Positions 1-8,813 are shown, counted from the first letter of the stretch. The stretch: 64,000 nucleotides of DNA from Mesorhizobium sp. B1-1-8 (GCF_006442795.2 NZ_CP083956.1:4751501-4815500); one strand, 5' to 3'. Notes: generated by a model not told the origin, from the letters alone. Made by a program: numbers and translations.

Positions 1-845
1 TTGAAGCGCTGGAACTCTTCGAAGGGCGACAGATACGGATTCTTGTAGTTGAGATGGACGACGAAGCCGACCGCCACCTGGTTGTCTTCCAGATGGTAGA
101 GGAAGGAGCCGCCGCCGGTCTTCATGTCGAGCGGCCAGCCGAAGGAGTGCTGCACCAGTCCCGGCCTGTGGTTCTCCGGCTTGACCTGCCACAGTTCCTT
201 GAGGCCGATGCCGAATTTGCCCGGCTCGCGGCCGTCCGACAGCTTGTATCTGGCGATCAGCTGCTTGGCGAGCGAGCCGCGCGCGCCCTCGCCGATCAGC
301 ACATATTTGCCCATCAGCGCCATGCCCGGCGCGTAAGCCGGTCCGTGCGTGCCGTCCCTCTCGACGCCCATGTCGCCGGTGACGACGCCGGTGACCGCGC
401 CGGCATCGTTGTAGACGAGGCTGGCCGCGGCGAAGCCTGGATAGATCTCGACGCCGAGCGCCTCGGCCTTGGCCGCCAGCCAGCGGCAGACATTGCCAAG
501 CGAGACGATGTAGTTGCCGTGATTGTTCATCAGCGGCGGCATCAGCATGTTGGGCAGGCGGAACGAGCCGGCGGGGCCAAGCACCAGGAAATGGTCCGCC
601 GTTACCGGCGTCTTGAACGGATGGCCTTCCTCCTCGCGCCAGCCCGGCAGCAGGCGGTCGATGCCGATCGGGTCGACGACTGCGCCGGACAGAATATGGG
701 CGCCGACTTCGCCGCCTTTTTCCAAAACGACGACGGAAAGGTCGGGATTGAGCTGCTTCAGGCGGATCGCAGCGGCGAGGCCGGCGGGACCCGCGCCGAC
801 GATCACCACGTCGAATTCCATGCTCTCGCGTTCGATTTCGCTCAT
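1..845 (-). CDS. Electron transfer flavoprotein-ubiquinone oxidoreductase, 5' part (runs off window)
   Basis: Seen: the minus-strand frame from the ATG at 845 stays open to the left edge, giving about 281 residues of N-terminal sequence. It has an FAD-binding dinucleotide fold at residues 10-30 (VVIVGAGPAGLAAAIRLK) and the ETF-QO stretch GAHILSGAVVDPIGIDRLLP soon after. Family knowledge: ETF-QO is an inner-membrane FAD/4Fe-4S protein passing electrons from electron transfer flavoprotein (fatty acid and amino acid dehydrogenases) to ubiquinone. The C-terminal Fe-S cysteines lie outside the window. Identification is confident; an internal ATG at residue 9 is an alternative start. Confidence 0.9.
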   Translation of the reverse strand, partial: MSEIERESMEFDVVIVGAGPAGLAAAIRLKQLNPDLSVVVLEKGGEVGAHILSGAVVDPIGIDRLLPGWREEEGHPFKTPVTADHFLVLGPAGSFRLPNMLMPPLMNNHGNYIVSLGNVCRWLAAKAEALGVEIYPGFAAASLVYNDAGAVTGVVTGDMGVERDGTHGPAYAPGMALMGKYVLIGEGARGSLAKQLIARYKLSDGREPGKFGIGLKELWQVKPENHRPGLVQHSFGWPLDMKTGGGSFLYHLEDNQVAVGFVVHLNYKNPYLSPFEEFQRF

Positions 846-1097
846 CGGCCCCTCACTGGCTTGCCTTTGCCGGGCATTTTGCTGGCTCACGCGCTGCATA
901 GCGCATCAATTCGCGACGCGAAACCGGCGTTGGCGTGACAACGGGGATTTCGACAAAAAGCCGCGCTGTTTGCCGCGGATAGCCCATATTATGGGGCCGC
1001 TGCAAGCATCGGCCACGACAATCCGATTGGAAGGCCAGGCGCCGCCCGCACGTTTTTTAATTGTTCGGCGGCTTGCTTATCGGCAATACTTGGGTCC

Positions 1098-1736
1098 ATG
1101 CGCACCCTCAAGCCATCCGGCTTTTCATCGAAGCGCTTTCTCTTGACACCCGGCACGCTTTGCCGCGCGGGTCTTCTCACCCTCCTTTCGCTCGGCACCG
1201 CCCATGCCGATCCGCAGAAAGTCTGGGCGACCGGCGCCTATTCCTTTTCCGACGAGCTTGGCGGCTTCCGCATCACCGGCGCTTCCGGCATCGGCACCAA
1301 GGAGGATCCGCTGGTCATCACCGAGGAATTGAACTCGGCGACGCCGGTAACGCTGACCATTCGCGCGACCAAGCCGATCGAGGCCTTCGGCAAAGCGGGC
1401 GACGTCGCCAATGGCATCATGTACATGCGCATCGACGTGCTCAACAACAGCGCCCTGCCTTGGGTGGAATTCCAGTTCGAGCTGCAGGAGATCCTCGACC
1501 AGCCGAGCGTGTTCGGCGACGGGCTTTCCTTCGACCAGCGCAACAAGACGCCCGATAATGTCTGGTCGAGCAACTTCGCCGATTTCGACCGCCAATTCGA
1601 ACCCTATGACCGGCTGCTGTTCAAGAATGGCAAGGTCGATCCGCTGAAGACGGCGACCTTCGATTTCTTAGTCACCGACTACACGCCGCGCTGGACGTTT
1701 TATCTGGTGCAGGATCCACGCATACCGACCGGGTGA
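1098..1736 (+). CDS. Conserved hypothetical secreted protein
   Basis: A 212-residue protein with a basic N-terminus and a hydrophobic stretch at about residues 22-36 (AGLLTLLSLGTAHA), a likely signal peptide cleaved after AHA. The mature part is soluble, acidic and rich in aromatic residues, with no repeats or catalytic motif I recognise. It is divergent from the ETF-QO gene. A palindromic repeat holding an IS4-type element begins about 45 bases after its stop. Function unknown; export is inferred from the N-terminus only. Confidence 0.7.
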   Translation: MRTLKPSGFSSKRFLLTPGTLCRAGLLTLLSLGTAHADPQKVWATGAYSFSDELGGFRITGASGIGTKEDPLVITEELNSATPVTLTIRATKPIEAFGKAGDVANGIMYMRIDVLNNSALPWVEFQFELQEILDQPSVFGDGLSFDQRNKTPDNVWSSNFADFDRQFEPYDRLLFKNGKVDPLKTATFDFLVTDYTPRWTFYLVQDPRIPTG

Positions 1737-1783
1737 AGGGAGGCGGAAGGCGATTGGCGAAGCGGCGGAGCGCGTGATCTCCC

Positions 1784-1792
1784 CCCTCGAGG
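1784..1792. repeat. Left target-site duplication of the IS4-type element
   Basis: The 9-mer CCCTCGAGG lies immediately outside the left inverted repeat and recurs exactly at 3093-3101 outside the right one. Nine bases fits IS4-family insertion. The 9-mer is also the tip motif of the local palindromic repeat. Confidence 0.8.
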
Positions 1793-3092
1793 CAGGGCTG
1801 TCCGGGGAAAGTTATTCATAATCGAAGCCCAACTGGTTTGGGGATGTTCGATCCCTTCGGCGGCTCGAATTGATCGGAGGCGGCTTGTTGATGGCCTCGA
1901 TTCTTCGGCGCTCGAGCAGGCATTGGCTAACCAGATCGGTGAAGCGCAGGATGGGCATGGCGATGCGGTAGGTCCGGGCGGCGATGCGCAGCAGCGCATA
2001 GGCGATCATGGCGGCGAAGAGCTGCAGGCGGATGGCGTTGTCGTTGTTGCCGAGGAACCTGCGTATCTTGAGATGCTGTTTGATCCAACGGAACAAGAGT
2101 TCGATCTGCCAGCGGCCCTTATAGAGCGCGGCAATCTCAACGGCCGGGCGCTTGAGATCGTTGGTCAGCAGCGTGATGGTGTCGCCGTCCTGGCGCTTGA
2201 CGATCAGGCGGCGCAATTTGATCGGCAGCTTGCAGTGGGTTTTGCCGGCAAGGCTCACCTCAGCGTCGTCGAGAACGGTGAAGCCGTCGCCCCGCGCGAC
2301 CTTGACGGGACGTTCGGAGAGCACCTCGAGCCCCATGTTGGATTTGGGTCGGGTGACGAAGAAAGCTTGGGCTGCGGCGATCTGCGTCGTCCACCAGCCG
2401 TAATGGCAATAACCCTTGTCGAACACATAGGTCGCGCCCTTCTCGATGGCGATCGTGCGGCCGACCTGGGCATCGTTGACGTTGGCATCGGTGATGTCGA
2501 GGATGCGCGGGCAATCGGCGTTGGGATCATAGACGACGTGCATCTTCATGCCGCGGATGCGACCGTTCGACTTGGCCCAGCCGCACAACTTGCCGAGCGG
2601 GATCGGTGTGGAATCGATCAGCCGCAGCATAGCGGTGCCCTCACGGCGTGTCTGCCGGTCGAGTTGGTTGGCGAGCAGGCCGAAGATCTCGGCAAAGACG
2701 GCGACGGGGCGCCTGCGGCCGGCATCCGACAAGGTCGAGCGCCGCAACACGTCACTGCCCAGATGGTAATGATGCTGGCCGTTGGCGTTCCAGCCGGCTT
2801 CCAGGCTGCGAAGGCTCGCACTACCGCTGAGCTGGGCATAGATCAGCACCATGAGATGGTCCCAACTTCTGAACGACTTGTCGTAGGCGTCCCCGCCATG
2901 GCTATCCACAATCGTCTGGAAGCGGCGGCGATTGATCGGTTCAACCAGCTTGCCAAGAATGCTAGGCGTAAAGCGCATGCCCCGTCCCCTTTCTGAGTCT
3001 CGACAACCAGAAGGTAGACGGAAAATCCCCGTCTTACGGGGCATGCGCCTGCGGCATTTCGATTCACCAAACACTTTCCCCGGACAGCCCTG
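1793..3092 (-). mobile_element. IS4-family insertion sequence, complete (1300 bp)
   Basis: The ends are perfect 20-bp inverted repeats, CAGGGCTGTCCGGGGAAAGT at 1793-1812 and its complement at 3073-3092. An exact 9-bp direct repeat flanks it (1784-1792 and 3093-3101). The only gene inside is an intact transposase on the minus strand whose stop overlaps the left repeat. Intact ends, target duplication and open gene suggest a fairly recent insertion. The target was the tip of a palindromic intergenic repeat. Confidence 0.9.
1812..2978 (-). CDS. IS4-family transposase
   Basis: A DDE transposase of 388 residues from the ATG at 2978, preceded by a purine-rich AAAGGGGACGGGG. The open frame continues upstream to 3155, but that part crosses the IS end, so 2978 is preferred. 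The N-terminus (SILGKLVEPINRRRF) matches the helical N-terminal domain of many IS4 proteins. The catalytic core has the DST and DITDANVND regions and the YKGRWQIELLFRWIKQHLKI motif, the Y-x2-R-x3-E-x6-K signature. No frameshift is visible, so it may be active. Confidence 0.9.
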   Translation of the reverse strand: MRFTPSILGKLVEPINRRRFQTIVDSHGGDAYDKSFRSWDHLMVLIYAQLSGSASLRSLEAGWNANGQHHYHLGSDVLRRSTLSDAGRRRPVAVFAEIFGLLANQLDRQTRREGTAMLRLIDSTPIPLGKLCGWAKSNGRIRGMKMHVVYDPNADCPRILDITDANVNDAQVGRTIAIEKGATYVFDKGYCHYGWWTTQIAAAQAFFVTRPKSNMGLEVLSERPVKVARGDGFTVLDDAEVSLAGKTHCKLPIKLRRLIVKRQDGDTITLLTNDLKRPAVEIAALYKGRWQIELLFRWIKQHLKIRRFLGNNDNAIRLQLFAAMIAYALLRIAARTYRIAMPILRFTDLVSQCLLERRRIEAINKPPPINSSRRRDRTSPNQLGFDYE

Positions 3093-3230
3093 CCCTCGAG
3101 GGAGAGATGGCCGGCAGGCCAGAGGGGGTCGCCGCGCGCAGAGCGCCAACCTCATCCGTTAGCGATTTGGCGTGGCGTCCAGTCGAACCGACCCCCTCTG
3201 TCGCCTTCGGCGACATCTCCCCCTCGAGGG
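3093..3230. repeat. Palindromic intergenic repeat (CCCTCGAGGG family) between two ISs
   Basis: This 138-bp block begins CCCTCGAGGGAGAGATGGCC and ends CGACATCTCCCCCTCGAGGG, so its termini are inverted repeats. Related sequence lies at 5408-5566 plus 6901-6932, with fragments near 1781 and 4427. An IS abuts each end (IS4 type left, ISAs1 type right). It looks like a non-autonomous palindromic element typical of Mesorhizobium intergenic regions. No gene is seen in it. Confidence 0.7.
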
Positions 3231-4426
3231 CAGGGGAATCGCACATGAGTAGAAAAGGACTCTTGTGCGGCATGTGGAAATCGATTCTGAGGGACCTCTG
3301 AATGATCGGAGGTCGCGATGGTATTTCTGGATGTATTCGGCGAGGTCCCGGACCCGCGGGACTTGACCGCGCAGCACCCGTTGCCGGAGATTTTGTTCGT
3401 AGCGCTTGCGGCGGTGCTTTGCGGGGCCACGCACTGCACGGAAATGGAGCTGTTTGCCAAGAACCGGCTCGATCTGTTGCGGCAGTTCATCCCGCTCGAA
3501 TGCGGCGCGCCCAGCCACGACACCTTCAGCCGGGTGCTGGCGGCTCTCGATCCTGTTGCCCTCAACGATGCCTTCATGCGCTTCATGGCCGCTTTCGGCG
3601 CGCAGGCGCGCATCGATGCGCCCACAGGCCAACTCGCCATCGACGGCAAGAGCCTCAGACGCGCCTACGCCAAGGGCCGCTCGCATATGCCGCCTCTGGT
3701 GGTGACCGCCTTTGGCTGCGACACCTTCATGAGCCTGGCCCAGACCGTGGCGCAGGAGGGCGGCGAGGTCCAGGCCGCAATCGCGGCGCTCGAACTGCTG
3801 TCGCTCAAGGGGTTGACCGTCACCGCCGATGCCTTGCACTGCCATCGACGCATGACCAAGACTGTGCGCGAGGGCGGCGGCCACTACGTGATCGCCATCA
3901 AGGGCAACCAGTCGAAACTGGCCACCGAGGCCAATGCCACGCTCGACAAGGCGGCGGCCAGCAAGGCAACCAAGTTCCATCAGACCGAAGAGCAAGCGCA
4001 TGGTCGTCACGAGGTCAGGCGCGCCTTCGTCATTCCCTTCGCGCAGACGCCGGGCAAGAATGCCCTTCTCGACCTTTGCGCCATCGCCCGCGTCGAAAGC
4101 TGGCGCACCGTCGAAGGCAAGACCACACACAAGGTCCGCTGCTATGCGCTGTCGCGCAAAATGCCGGCACACGAACTGCTCGCCACAGTACGCCGCCACT
4201 GGAGCATCGAGAATGACCTGCACTGGCAACTCGACGTCCTGCTCGTCGAAGACAACATCAGAGGCCGCAAGAACAACACAGCCGCCAATCACGCCATACT
4301 TCGGCGCCTCGCCCTCAATGTTCTTAGAGCCGATCCCGAAAAGATTCCTCTCAGCCACAAACGTCTCAAAGCACGGTGGGCCGATCAAGACCTGCTCCGC
4401 CTCTTTACTCATATGCGATAGCCCTA
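3231..4426 (+). mobile_element. ISAs1-family insertion sequence, complete (about 1.2 kb)
   Basis: Imperfect terminal inverted repeats: CAGGGGAATCGCACATGAGT at the left, and at the right the complement of TAGGGCTATCGCATATGAGT. Flanking 10-mers CCCTCGAGGG (3221-3230) and CCCTCAAGGG (4427-4436) differ at one base and are a plausible target duplication, although the target is itself palindromic. It carries one intact transposase. Its right end lies 65 bp before the uracil-DNA glycosylase start. Confidence 0.82.
3318..4421 (+). CDS. ISAs1-family transposase
   Basis: A 367-residue protein with GGAGG 10 bp upstream of the ATG. The N-terminal DDE_Tnp_1-associated region (VFGEVPDPR...HPLPEILFVALAAVLCGA) is diagnostic of ISAs1. 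The core contains LAIDGKSLRRA, VTADALHCHRR and RRHWSIENDLHWQLDV, which hold the catalytic D, D and E. The frame is intact and length is normal for the family. The stop lies inside the right terminal repeat. Confidence 0.92.
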   Translation: MVFLDVFGEVPDPRDLTAQHPLPEILFVALAAVLCGATHCTEMELFAKNRLDLLRQFIPLECGAPSHDTFSRVLAALDPVALNDAFMRFMAAFGAQARIDAPTGQLAIDGKSLRRAYAKGRSHMPPLVVTAFGCDTFMSLAQTVAQEGGEVQAAIAALELLSLKGLTVTADALHCHRRMTKTVREGGGHYVIAIKGNQSKLATEANATLDKAAASKATKFHQTEEQAHGRHEVRRAFVIPFAQTPGKNALLDLCAIARVESWRTVEGKTTHKVRCYALSRKMPAHELLATVRRHWSIENDLHWQLDVLLVEDNIRGRKNNTAANHAILRRLALNVLRADPEKIPLSHKRLKARWADQDLLRLFTHMR

Positions 4427-4491
4427 CCCTCAAGGGGGAGAATGCCGTCGCCAACCTTGCAAAATACTGCCACCCGGACGATGGTGGCGGC

Positions 4492-5403
4492 ATGACTGCC
4501 GCCTCCCCCAACACCTCAGCCGACATCGCCGAGCTGCTCGCTTTTTATGCCAGCGCCGGTGTCGACGAGGCGCTGGAAGAGGCGCCGGTGAACCGCTTCG
4601 CCGAGGCAGCGCCCAAGCCGGCCGCGCGCCCGCCGGCACCGGCCTCAGCGCCGCGCCAAAGCAGTCCTCAGGACCGATTGGCATCCGAGCAACGTCTGAC
4701 GCCGGAGCGGCCGGCGGCTGGATTCGACGCGAGCCGAGTTCCGGATGCGCCGGCTCGCCTGATGCCGGCCACCGCCGCGGTGCCCGATGAGGCGCAGGCG
4801 GCCCTGGCGCGGCAATTGGCGTCGAGCGCGGCGACGCTGGACGAGCTTCGCCAGCACATGGCGGCCTTCGACGGATGCAACCTCAAATTCACCGCCAAGA
4901 ACCTGGTTTTTGCCGACGGCAACCCGGAAGCCGACCTGATGCTGGTCGGTGAAGCCCCGGGCCGCGACGAGGACCTCGAAGGCCTGCCCTTCGTCGGCCG
5001 CTCCGGCCGGCTGCTCGACCGCATGCTGGCGGCGATCGGGCTCGACCGCAATTCGGCTTATATCGCCAACGTCATCCCGTGGCGGCCGCCGGGCAACCGC
5101 ACGCCGACGCCGCACGAGACCGAGATCTGCCGCCCGTTCATCGAAAGGCAGATCGAACTGGTCAATCCGAAGGTGCTGGTCAATCTCGGCGGCCCGTCGG
5201 CAAAAACCTTGCTCAACACCAGCGAGGGCATCCTCAGGCTGCGCGGCAACTGGCGCGTCCACACGACGGCGTCGGGCATCGCCATTCCAGCGATGCCGAC
5301 GCTGCACCCGGCCTATCTCCTGCGCACACCGGCGCACAAGAAGCTCGCCTGGCGGGACTTTCTCGAGGTGAAGGCGAAGCTGGGGAGTTTGGCGACTAGC
5401 TGA
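4492..5403 (+). CDS. Uracil-DNA glycosylase, family-4-like, with only two of four Fe-S cysteines
   Basis: 303 residues from the ATG at 4492; the longer open frame upstream is IS sequence and is rejected. Residues 1-115 are a low-complexity, Ala/Pro-rich extension. The catalytic domain has motif A GEAPGRDEDLEGLPFVG (153-169), NVIPWRPPGNRTPTP (193-207) and the C-terminal HPAYLLR (272-278). Classical family-4 enzymes bind a 4Fe-4S cluster through four cysteines. Here only C129 (FDGCNLKF) and C213 (EICRPF) remain, and the usual cysteine before RPP is tryptophan. Cluster loss is therefore likely. The protein should remove uracil from DNA in base excision repair. An ISAs1 element ends 65 bp upstream and may have displaced the promoter. 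Confidence 0.88.
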   Translation: MTAASPNTSADIAELLAFYASAGVDEALEEAPVNRFAEAAPKPAARPPAPASAPRQSSPQDRLASEQRLTPERPAAGFDASRVPDAPARLMPATAAVPDEAQAALARQLASSAATLDELRQHMAAFDGCNLKFTAKNLVFADGNPEADLMLVGEAPGRDEDLEGLPFVGRSGRLLDRMLAAIGLDRNSAYIANVIPWRPPGNRTPTPHETEICRPFIERQIELVNPKVLVNLGGPSAKTLLNTSEGILRLRGNWRVHTTASGIAIPAMPTLHPAYLLRTPAHKKLAWRDFLEVKAKLGSLATS

Positions 5404-5407
5404 TTTC

Positions 5408-5566
5408 GCCCCTCGAGGGGGAGATGGCCGAGAAGCGGCCAGAGGGGCGCGGTTCGACTGGGCTCGACCCCTTGTCGCAGACGAAAGAGGTTGGCGCTCC
5501 GCGCGAGGCGACCCCCACTGGCCTGCCCGTCCTCCGCAGCAGCTGCGCTGCAGCTGCGGAGGGTGG
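5408..5566. repeat. Palindromic repeat, left part, split by an IS481-type element
   Basis: It begins CCCCTCGAGGGGGAGATGGC, contains an inner hairpin (CTCCGCAGCAGCTGCG...CAGCTGCGGAG) and is cut at 5566 by an IS. The sequence resumes at 6901 as ACCGGCCATCTCCCCCTCAA after a 4-base duplication, so the whole element is this part plus 6901-6932. It belongs to the same family as 3093-3230. Confidence 0.65.
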
Positions 5567-6900
5567 TGTCCAGCCGATAGATGGGTAACACTTTGAACCG
5601 GATACATGGGTTACAGTTTTCTCCCTGAGTTGCTGTCCGCCGCAGTGCCGTCTGGTCGGGGTTGAACGGCACTGCGGCGGACCAGTTTCTTGTGTCGGCC
5701 GTCAATGAAGCCGAGCGGATGGGCATAGAAGTGGAGTGCCCATTCCCCATTCTCGGTCTCGGTTGCGGCAATCGCTTCACCGGCCAGCGCTTTTGAGACG
5801 TAGATGAAGTCGCCGTTCCACTTGATCTCGCCGTTTTGGCGCACGCTGCGCACCGCAGCTTCGGCCGGATAGTCCGGCTCTGGTGTCGTCTTCGGCATGG
5901 CGCGGGTCGAGGGGCGGTAATGCTGTGCCGGCGTGTCCATACCCAGCGCCTCGTGCGGGCGCTCCTCGTTATACTCGCGCCGGAAAGCCTCGAAAGCCCG
6001 AGCCTGGGCGGCCCTGTCGGCCTCCGGCGCCTTGGCCAGCGGCAGCATGGTCAGGTGGAAGCGCTCATGGCATCCGTTCTGCTGCGGTTTGCCCGGCTGA
6101 ATGCGCTCCAGCACGATACCGAGCTTGATGAAGCGCACCGCAAGCGGCGTCAGCCCGGTGACGCCGGCTGACGCGAACGGCGCCCCATTGTCGCTTCTGA
6201 ACCGATCCGGCAGGCCATGCTCCTCGAATGTCCGTTCAAACACCGGCCAGGCTTCACCCTCCGACGTCGAGCCGATCGCCGCCAGCGCCAACAGGTAGCG
6301 GCACGCCCCATCCATCACCGTCAGCGGCTCGCAGCGCCAGCCGTCGCCGGTCCGGAACCAGCCCTTGTGATCTCCCGTCCACAGCGCGTTCGCCGCCTCA
6401 GGCTCCGGCCATGGACCGTTGCCCGCCGCTCTCCAGCGCGCGCGCCGACGCGACGCCCGACAAGGCCATGCCGCTTCAGAATCTCGCCGGCTGTCGACAC
6501 CGCCGGCCAGCTGCAGCTGGGCTCCGCCCGCTTCAGCCGGGCCATGATCTTCTTCGGCCCCCACAGCGGATGCGCTTCCTTCTGCGCCACGATCCGCTCC
6601 ACCAGCTCCGCTGCCGTGGCACGGCCGTGCTCGAGCGGCGCCCGCGGCTGGTCGTGCAGGCCTTCCGGCCCGAACGCCCGGTAACGTCCAAGCCATTTGT
6701 AACCGGTCTTGCGCGAGATCTCGAAGGCAGCACAAAGCTGCGTCATCGTCTCCTCGCCAGATAGGCATTCCGCAACAAAACGAAGCCGCTCATCCATGAG
6801 CCCAGTCTCTCGCCAAACCATCGCCGGTCCTCCCGGCGGACAAGAAAACTGTCACCCATCTAATCGGTCCATTCTGTTACCTATCTATCCGGTTCGGACA
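5567..6900 (-). mobile_element. IS481-family insertion sequence with frameshifted transposase (1334 bp)
   Basis: The left end TGTCCAGCCGATAGATGGGT and the right end (complement of sequence ending 6900, TGTCCGAACCGGATAGATAG) are inverted repeats beginning TGT, as in IS481. Similarity extends inward about 55 bp to a shared GACAGTTTTCT/TACAGTTTTCT. GTGG flanks both sides (5563-5566, 6901-6904), a short target duplication. The single transposase gene is broken by a -1 frameshift. Confidence 0.85.
5611..6821 (-). pseudogene. IS481-family transposase, frameshifted
   Basis: The N-terminal frame starts near 6821 or at the ATG at 6797 and encodes the helix-turn-helix region (LCAAFEISRKTGYKWLGRYR) down to about LKRHGLVGRRVG. 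The rest of the DDE core is in the -1 frame: WTGDHKGWFRTGDG, FRSDNGAPFAS and QQNGCHERFHLTMLPLAK. The join is near 6425-6450, in a very GC-rich stretch. A single lost base explains it. IS481 transposases normally use one frame and no slippery heptamer is evident, so this is called a pseudogene rather than programmed frameshifting. Confidence 0.82.
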
Positions 6901-6932
6901 GTGGACCGGCCATCTCCCCCTCAAGGGGGGAG
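6901..6932. repeat. Right remnant of the palindromic repeat split by the IS481-type element
   Basis: After the GTGG duplication, GGCCATCTCCCCCTCAAGGG is the inverted counterpart of the left tip at 5408. This shows the IS481-type element inserted within an existing copy of the repeat. Confidence 0.6.
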
Positions 6933-7031
6933 ATCCGGCGCCGCTGCCTTCGCCAATCTGCAAGGAAGAAGCTTTGCCCATAACCTCCCAGGTAATTGAA
7001 TTGCTGCCCTCGCCACCTTAGTCATTCCCCC

Positions 7032-7838
7032 ATGACCACATCCGAAACCTCCGCCGGCGGCCTCATCCGCGAATGGCGTACGCGTCGGCGCATGAGCCAG
7101 CTCGACCTCGCCATGGAGGCCGAGATTTCGCAGCGGCATCTCTCCTTCGTCGAGAGCGGCCGCGCCCAGCCGTCGCGCGAGATGGTGCTGCATCTGGCCG
7201 AACAGCTGTCGATTCCGCTCAGGCAGCGCAACCGGCTGCTGCTGGCGGCCGGCTTCGCGCCGAGCTTCAGCGAAAAGCCGCTGACCGACGCCACGCTGGC
7301 GCCCGCAATGGCGGCGGTGGAGACTGTGCTGCGAGGACACGAGCCCTTCCCTGCGCTGGCGGTCGATCGGCACTGGAACCTCGTTTCCGCCAATGCGGCG
7401 ATCGGCCCGTTCTTGGCCGACGTGTCGGAGCCGTCGCTGCTCGAGCCGCCGGTCAATGTGCTCAGGCTCAGCCTGCATCCGGGCGGCGTGGCGCCGCGCA
7501 TCGTCAACCTGGCGGAATGGCGCGCACATCTGCTGGAGCGGCTGAAGCACCAGAACGATGCGACCGGCGACCCGGTGCTGATCGAACTGGAACGCGAGCT
7601 GCGCGGCTATCCGTCAGGGATGAAGAGCGGCCTGCCGGCGCCGGTCGAGCCGAACGGCATCGTGCATCCGCTGAGGCTCGCGTCTGGCGATCAGGTGCTG
7701 TCCTTCATCAGCACGATCACGACGTTCGGCACGCCGCTCGACGTCACGCTGTCGGAACTGGCGATCGAGTCTTTTTTCCCGGCCGACGAGCAGACGCGGA
7801 CGGTGCTGGTGCGGCTGGCGAAACAGCGGGCCGGATGA
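7032..7838 (+). CDS. XRE-type transcriptional regulator with MmyB-like ligand domain
   Basis: 268 residues from the ATG at 7032; an upstream TTG at 6996 is less likely. Residues about 10-65 form an XRE helix-turn-helix (IREWRTRRRMSQLDLAMEAEI, then RHLSFVESGRAQPSREMVLHLAE). The C-terminal part (ALAVDRHWNLVSANAA, PVNVLRLSLHP, NLAEWRAHLLERL) matches the PAS-like MmyB ligand-binding domain found in actinobacterial and proteobacterial regulators. The ligand is unknown. It converges on the exporter gene, with the two stop codons directly adjacent. Confidence 0.88.
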   Translation: MTTSETSAGGLIREWRTRRRMSQLDLAMEAEISQRHLSFVESGRAQPSREMVLHLAEQLSIPLRQRNRLLLAAGFAPSFSEKPLTDATLAPAMAAVETVLRGHEPFPALAVDRHWNLVSANAAIGPFLADVSEPSLLEPPVNVLRLSLHPGGVAPRIVNLAEWRAHLLERLKHQNDATGDPVLIELERELRGYPSGMKSGLPAPVEPNGIVHPLRLASGDQVLSFISTITTFGTPLDVTLSELAIESFFPADEQTRTVLVRLAKQRAG

Positions 7839-8813
7839 TCACCCCTGCGGCGGTGCGGCCTTCCTGGTGCGCGTGCGCTCCAGACCGAGTTGCCGCTCGC
7901 GCCAGATGATGAAGATGCCGGCGGCGACGACGATCAGGCCGCCGGCCAGCGTGTTCACGGTTGCGATATCACCGAAGAGAAAATAGCCGACGACGACGCC
8001 GAGGATCATCGAGGTATATTCGAAGGGAGCGACGACCGAGGCCTCGGCATGGCGATAGGCGGCCGTCATCAGAATCTGCGCCAGTCCGCCGCAAAAGCCG
8101 GATGCAACCAGCAGCCCGGCCTGCTGGGTCGTCGGCGCCTGCCAGCCGAACGGCAGCGAAAACAGCGCCATGACACTCGCAGTGGCCGAGAACCACAGCA
8201 CGATCGTCGCCGTCCTTTCGGTCTGGACGAGGTTGCGCACCAGAAGGATCGCATTGGCCGAGATCGCCGCGGAAGCGAGCGCCGCGACGACGCCAAGCAC
8301 CTCCTGGTCACCGAGTGCAGCGCCCGACCGCAGCAGCGTCAGTTCCGGCCAAGAGATGATCAGCACGCCGACCATGCCGACCGCTACCGCGCTCCAGCGA
8401 TAGATGCGGATGGCCTCGCCGAGGAAGAGCGAGGAAAACACCACCACCAAAAGCGGCTGGGCATAGTTCAGCGTGATCGCCTCCGGCAGCGGCAGCCTGG
8501 TCAGCGCGAAGAAGCCGAGGCCCATGGCGCAGACGCCGACGACGCCGCGGGCGATGTGGTTGAGCGGGCGCCTGGTCGAGAATGCGGTGCCGAGTTCCCC
8601 CTTGAAGGCCAGAAAGGCAATGATCGGGAACATGGCAAAAAAGGAGCGGAAGAAGACGATCTCTCCGGCCGGAACGGTGCCGGCCAGCTTGATACAGGAC
8701 TGCATGCCGACAAACACCGTCACCGACATGATCTTGAGCATGATGCCGGTCAAGACGCGACCAGGGTGATCCGATAGTTTGGCGGCCGCTTCGCCCCCCG
8801 GCCTGGCGCTCAC
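7839..8813 (-). CDS. EamA-family (DMT superfamily) transporter
   Basis: A 324-residue, strongly hydrophobic protein with about ten predicted membrane segments in two repeated halves (GEIVFFRSFFAMFPIIAFLA and ARGVVGVCAMGLGFFALTRL in the first, AGGLIVVAAGIFIIW at the end). This is the 10-TM drug/metabolite transporter layout. The C-terminus is a basic tail (RERQLGLERTRTRKAAPP). Substrate cannot be read from sequence; relatives export amino acids, metabolites or drugs. It ends back-to-back with the MmyB-type regulator. Confidence 0.88.
   Translation of the reverse strand: MSARPGGEAAAKLSDHPGRVLTGIMLKIMSVTVFVGMQSCIKLAGTVPAGEIVFFRSFFAMFPIIAFLAFKGELGTAFSTRRPLNHIARGVVGVCAMGLGFFALTRLPLPEAITLNYAQPLLVVVFSSLFLGEAIRIYRWSAVAVGMVGVLIISWPELTLLRSGAALGDQEVLGVVAALASAAISANAILLVRNLVQTERTATIVLWFSATASVMALFSLPFGWQAPTTQQAGLLVASGFCGGLAQILMTAAYRHAEASVVAPFEYTSMILGVVVGYFLFGDIATVNTLAGGLIVVAAGIFIIWRERQLGLERTRTRKAAPPQG

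Noticed and set aside
3934..4491. Upstream extension of the uracil-DNA glycosylase frame
   Set aside because: It is ISAs1 sequence read in another frame; the true start is the ATG at 4492.
6321..6821. Programmed -1 frameshifting in the IS481-type transposase
   Set aside because: No slippery heptamer or stem visible at the junction, and the family normally uses one frame; mutation is simpler.
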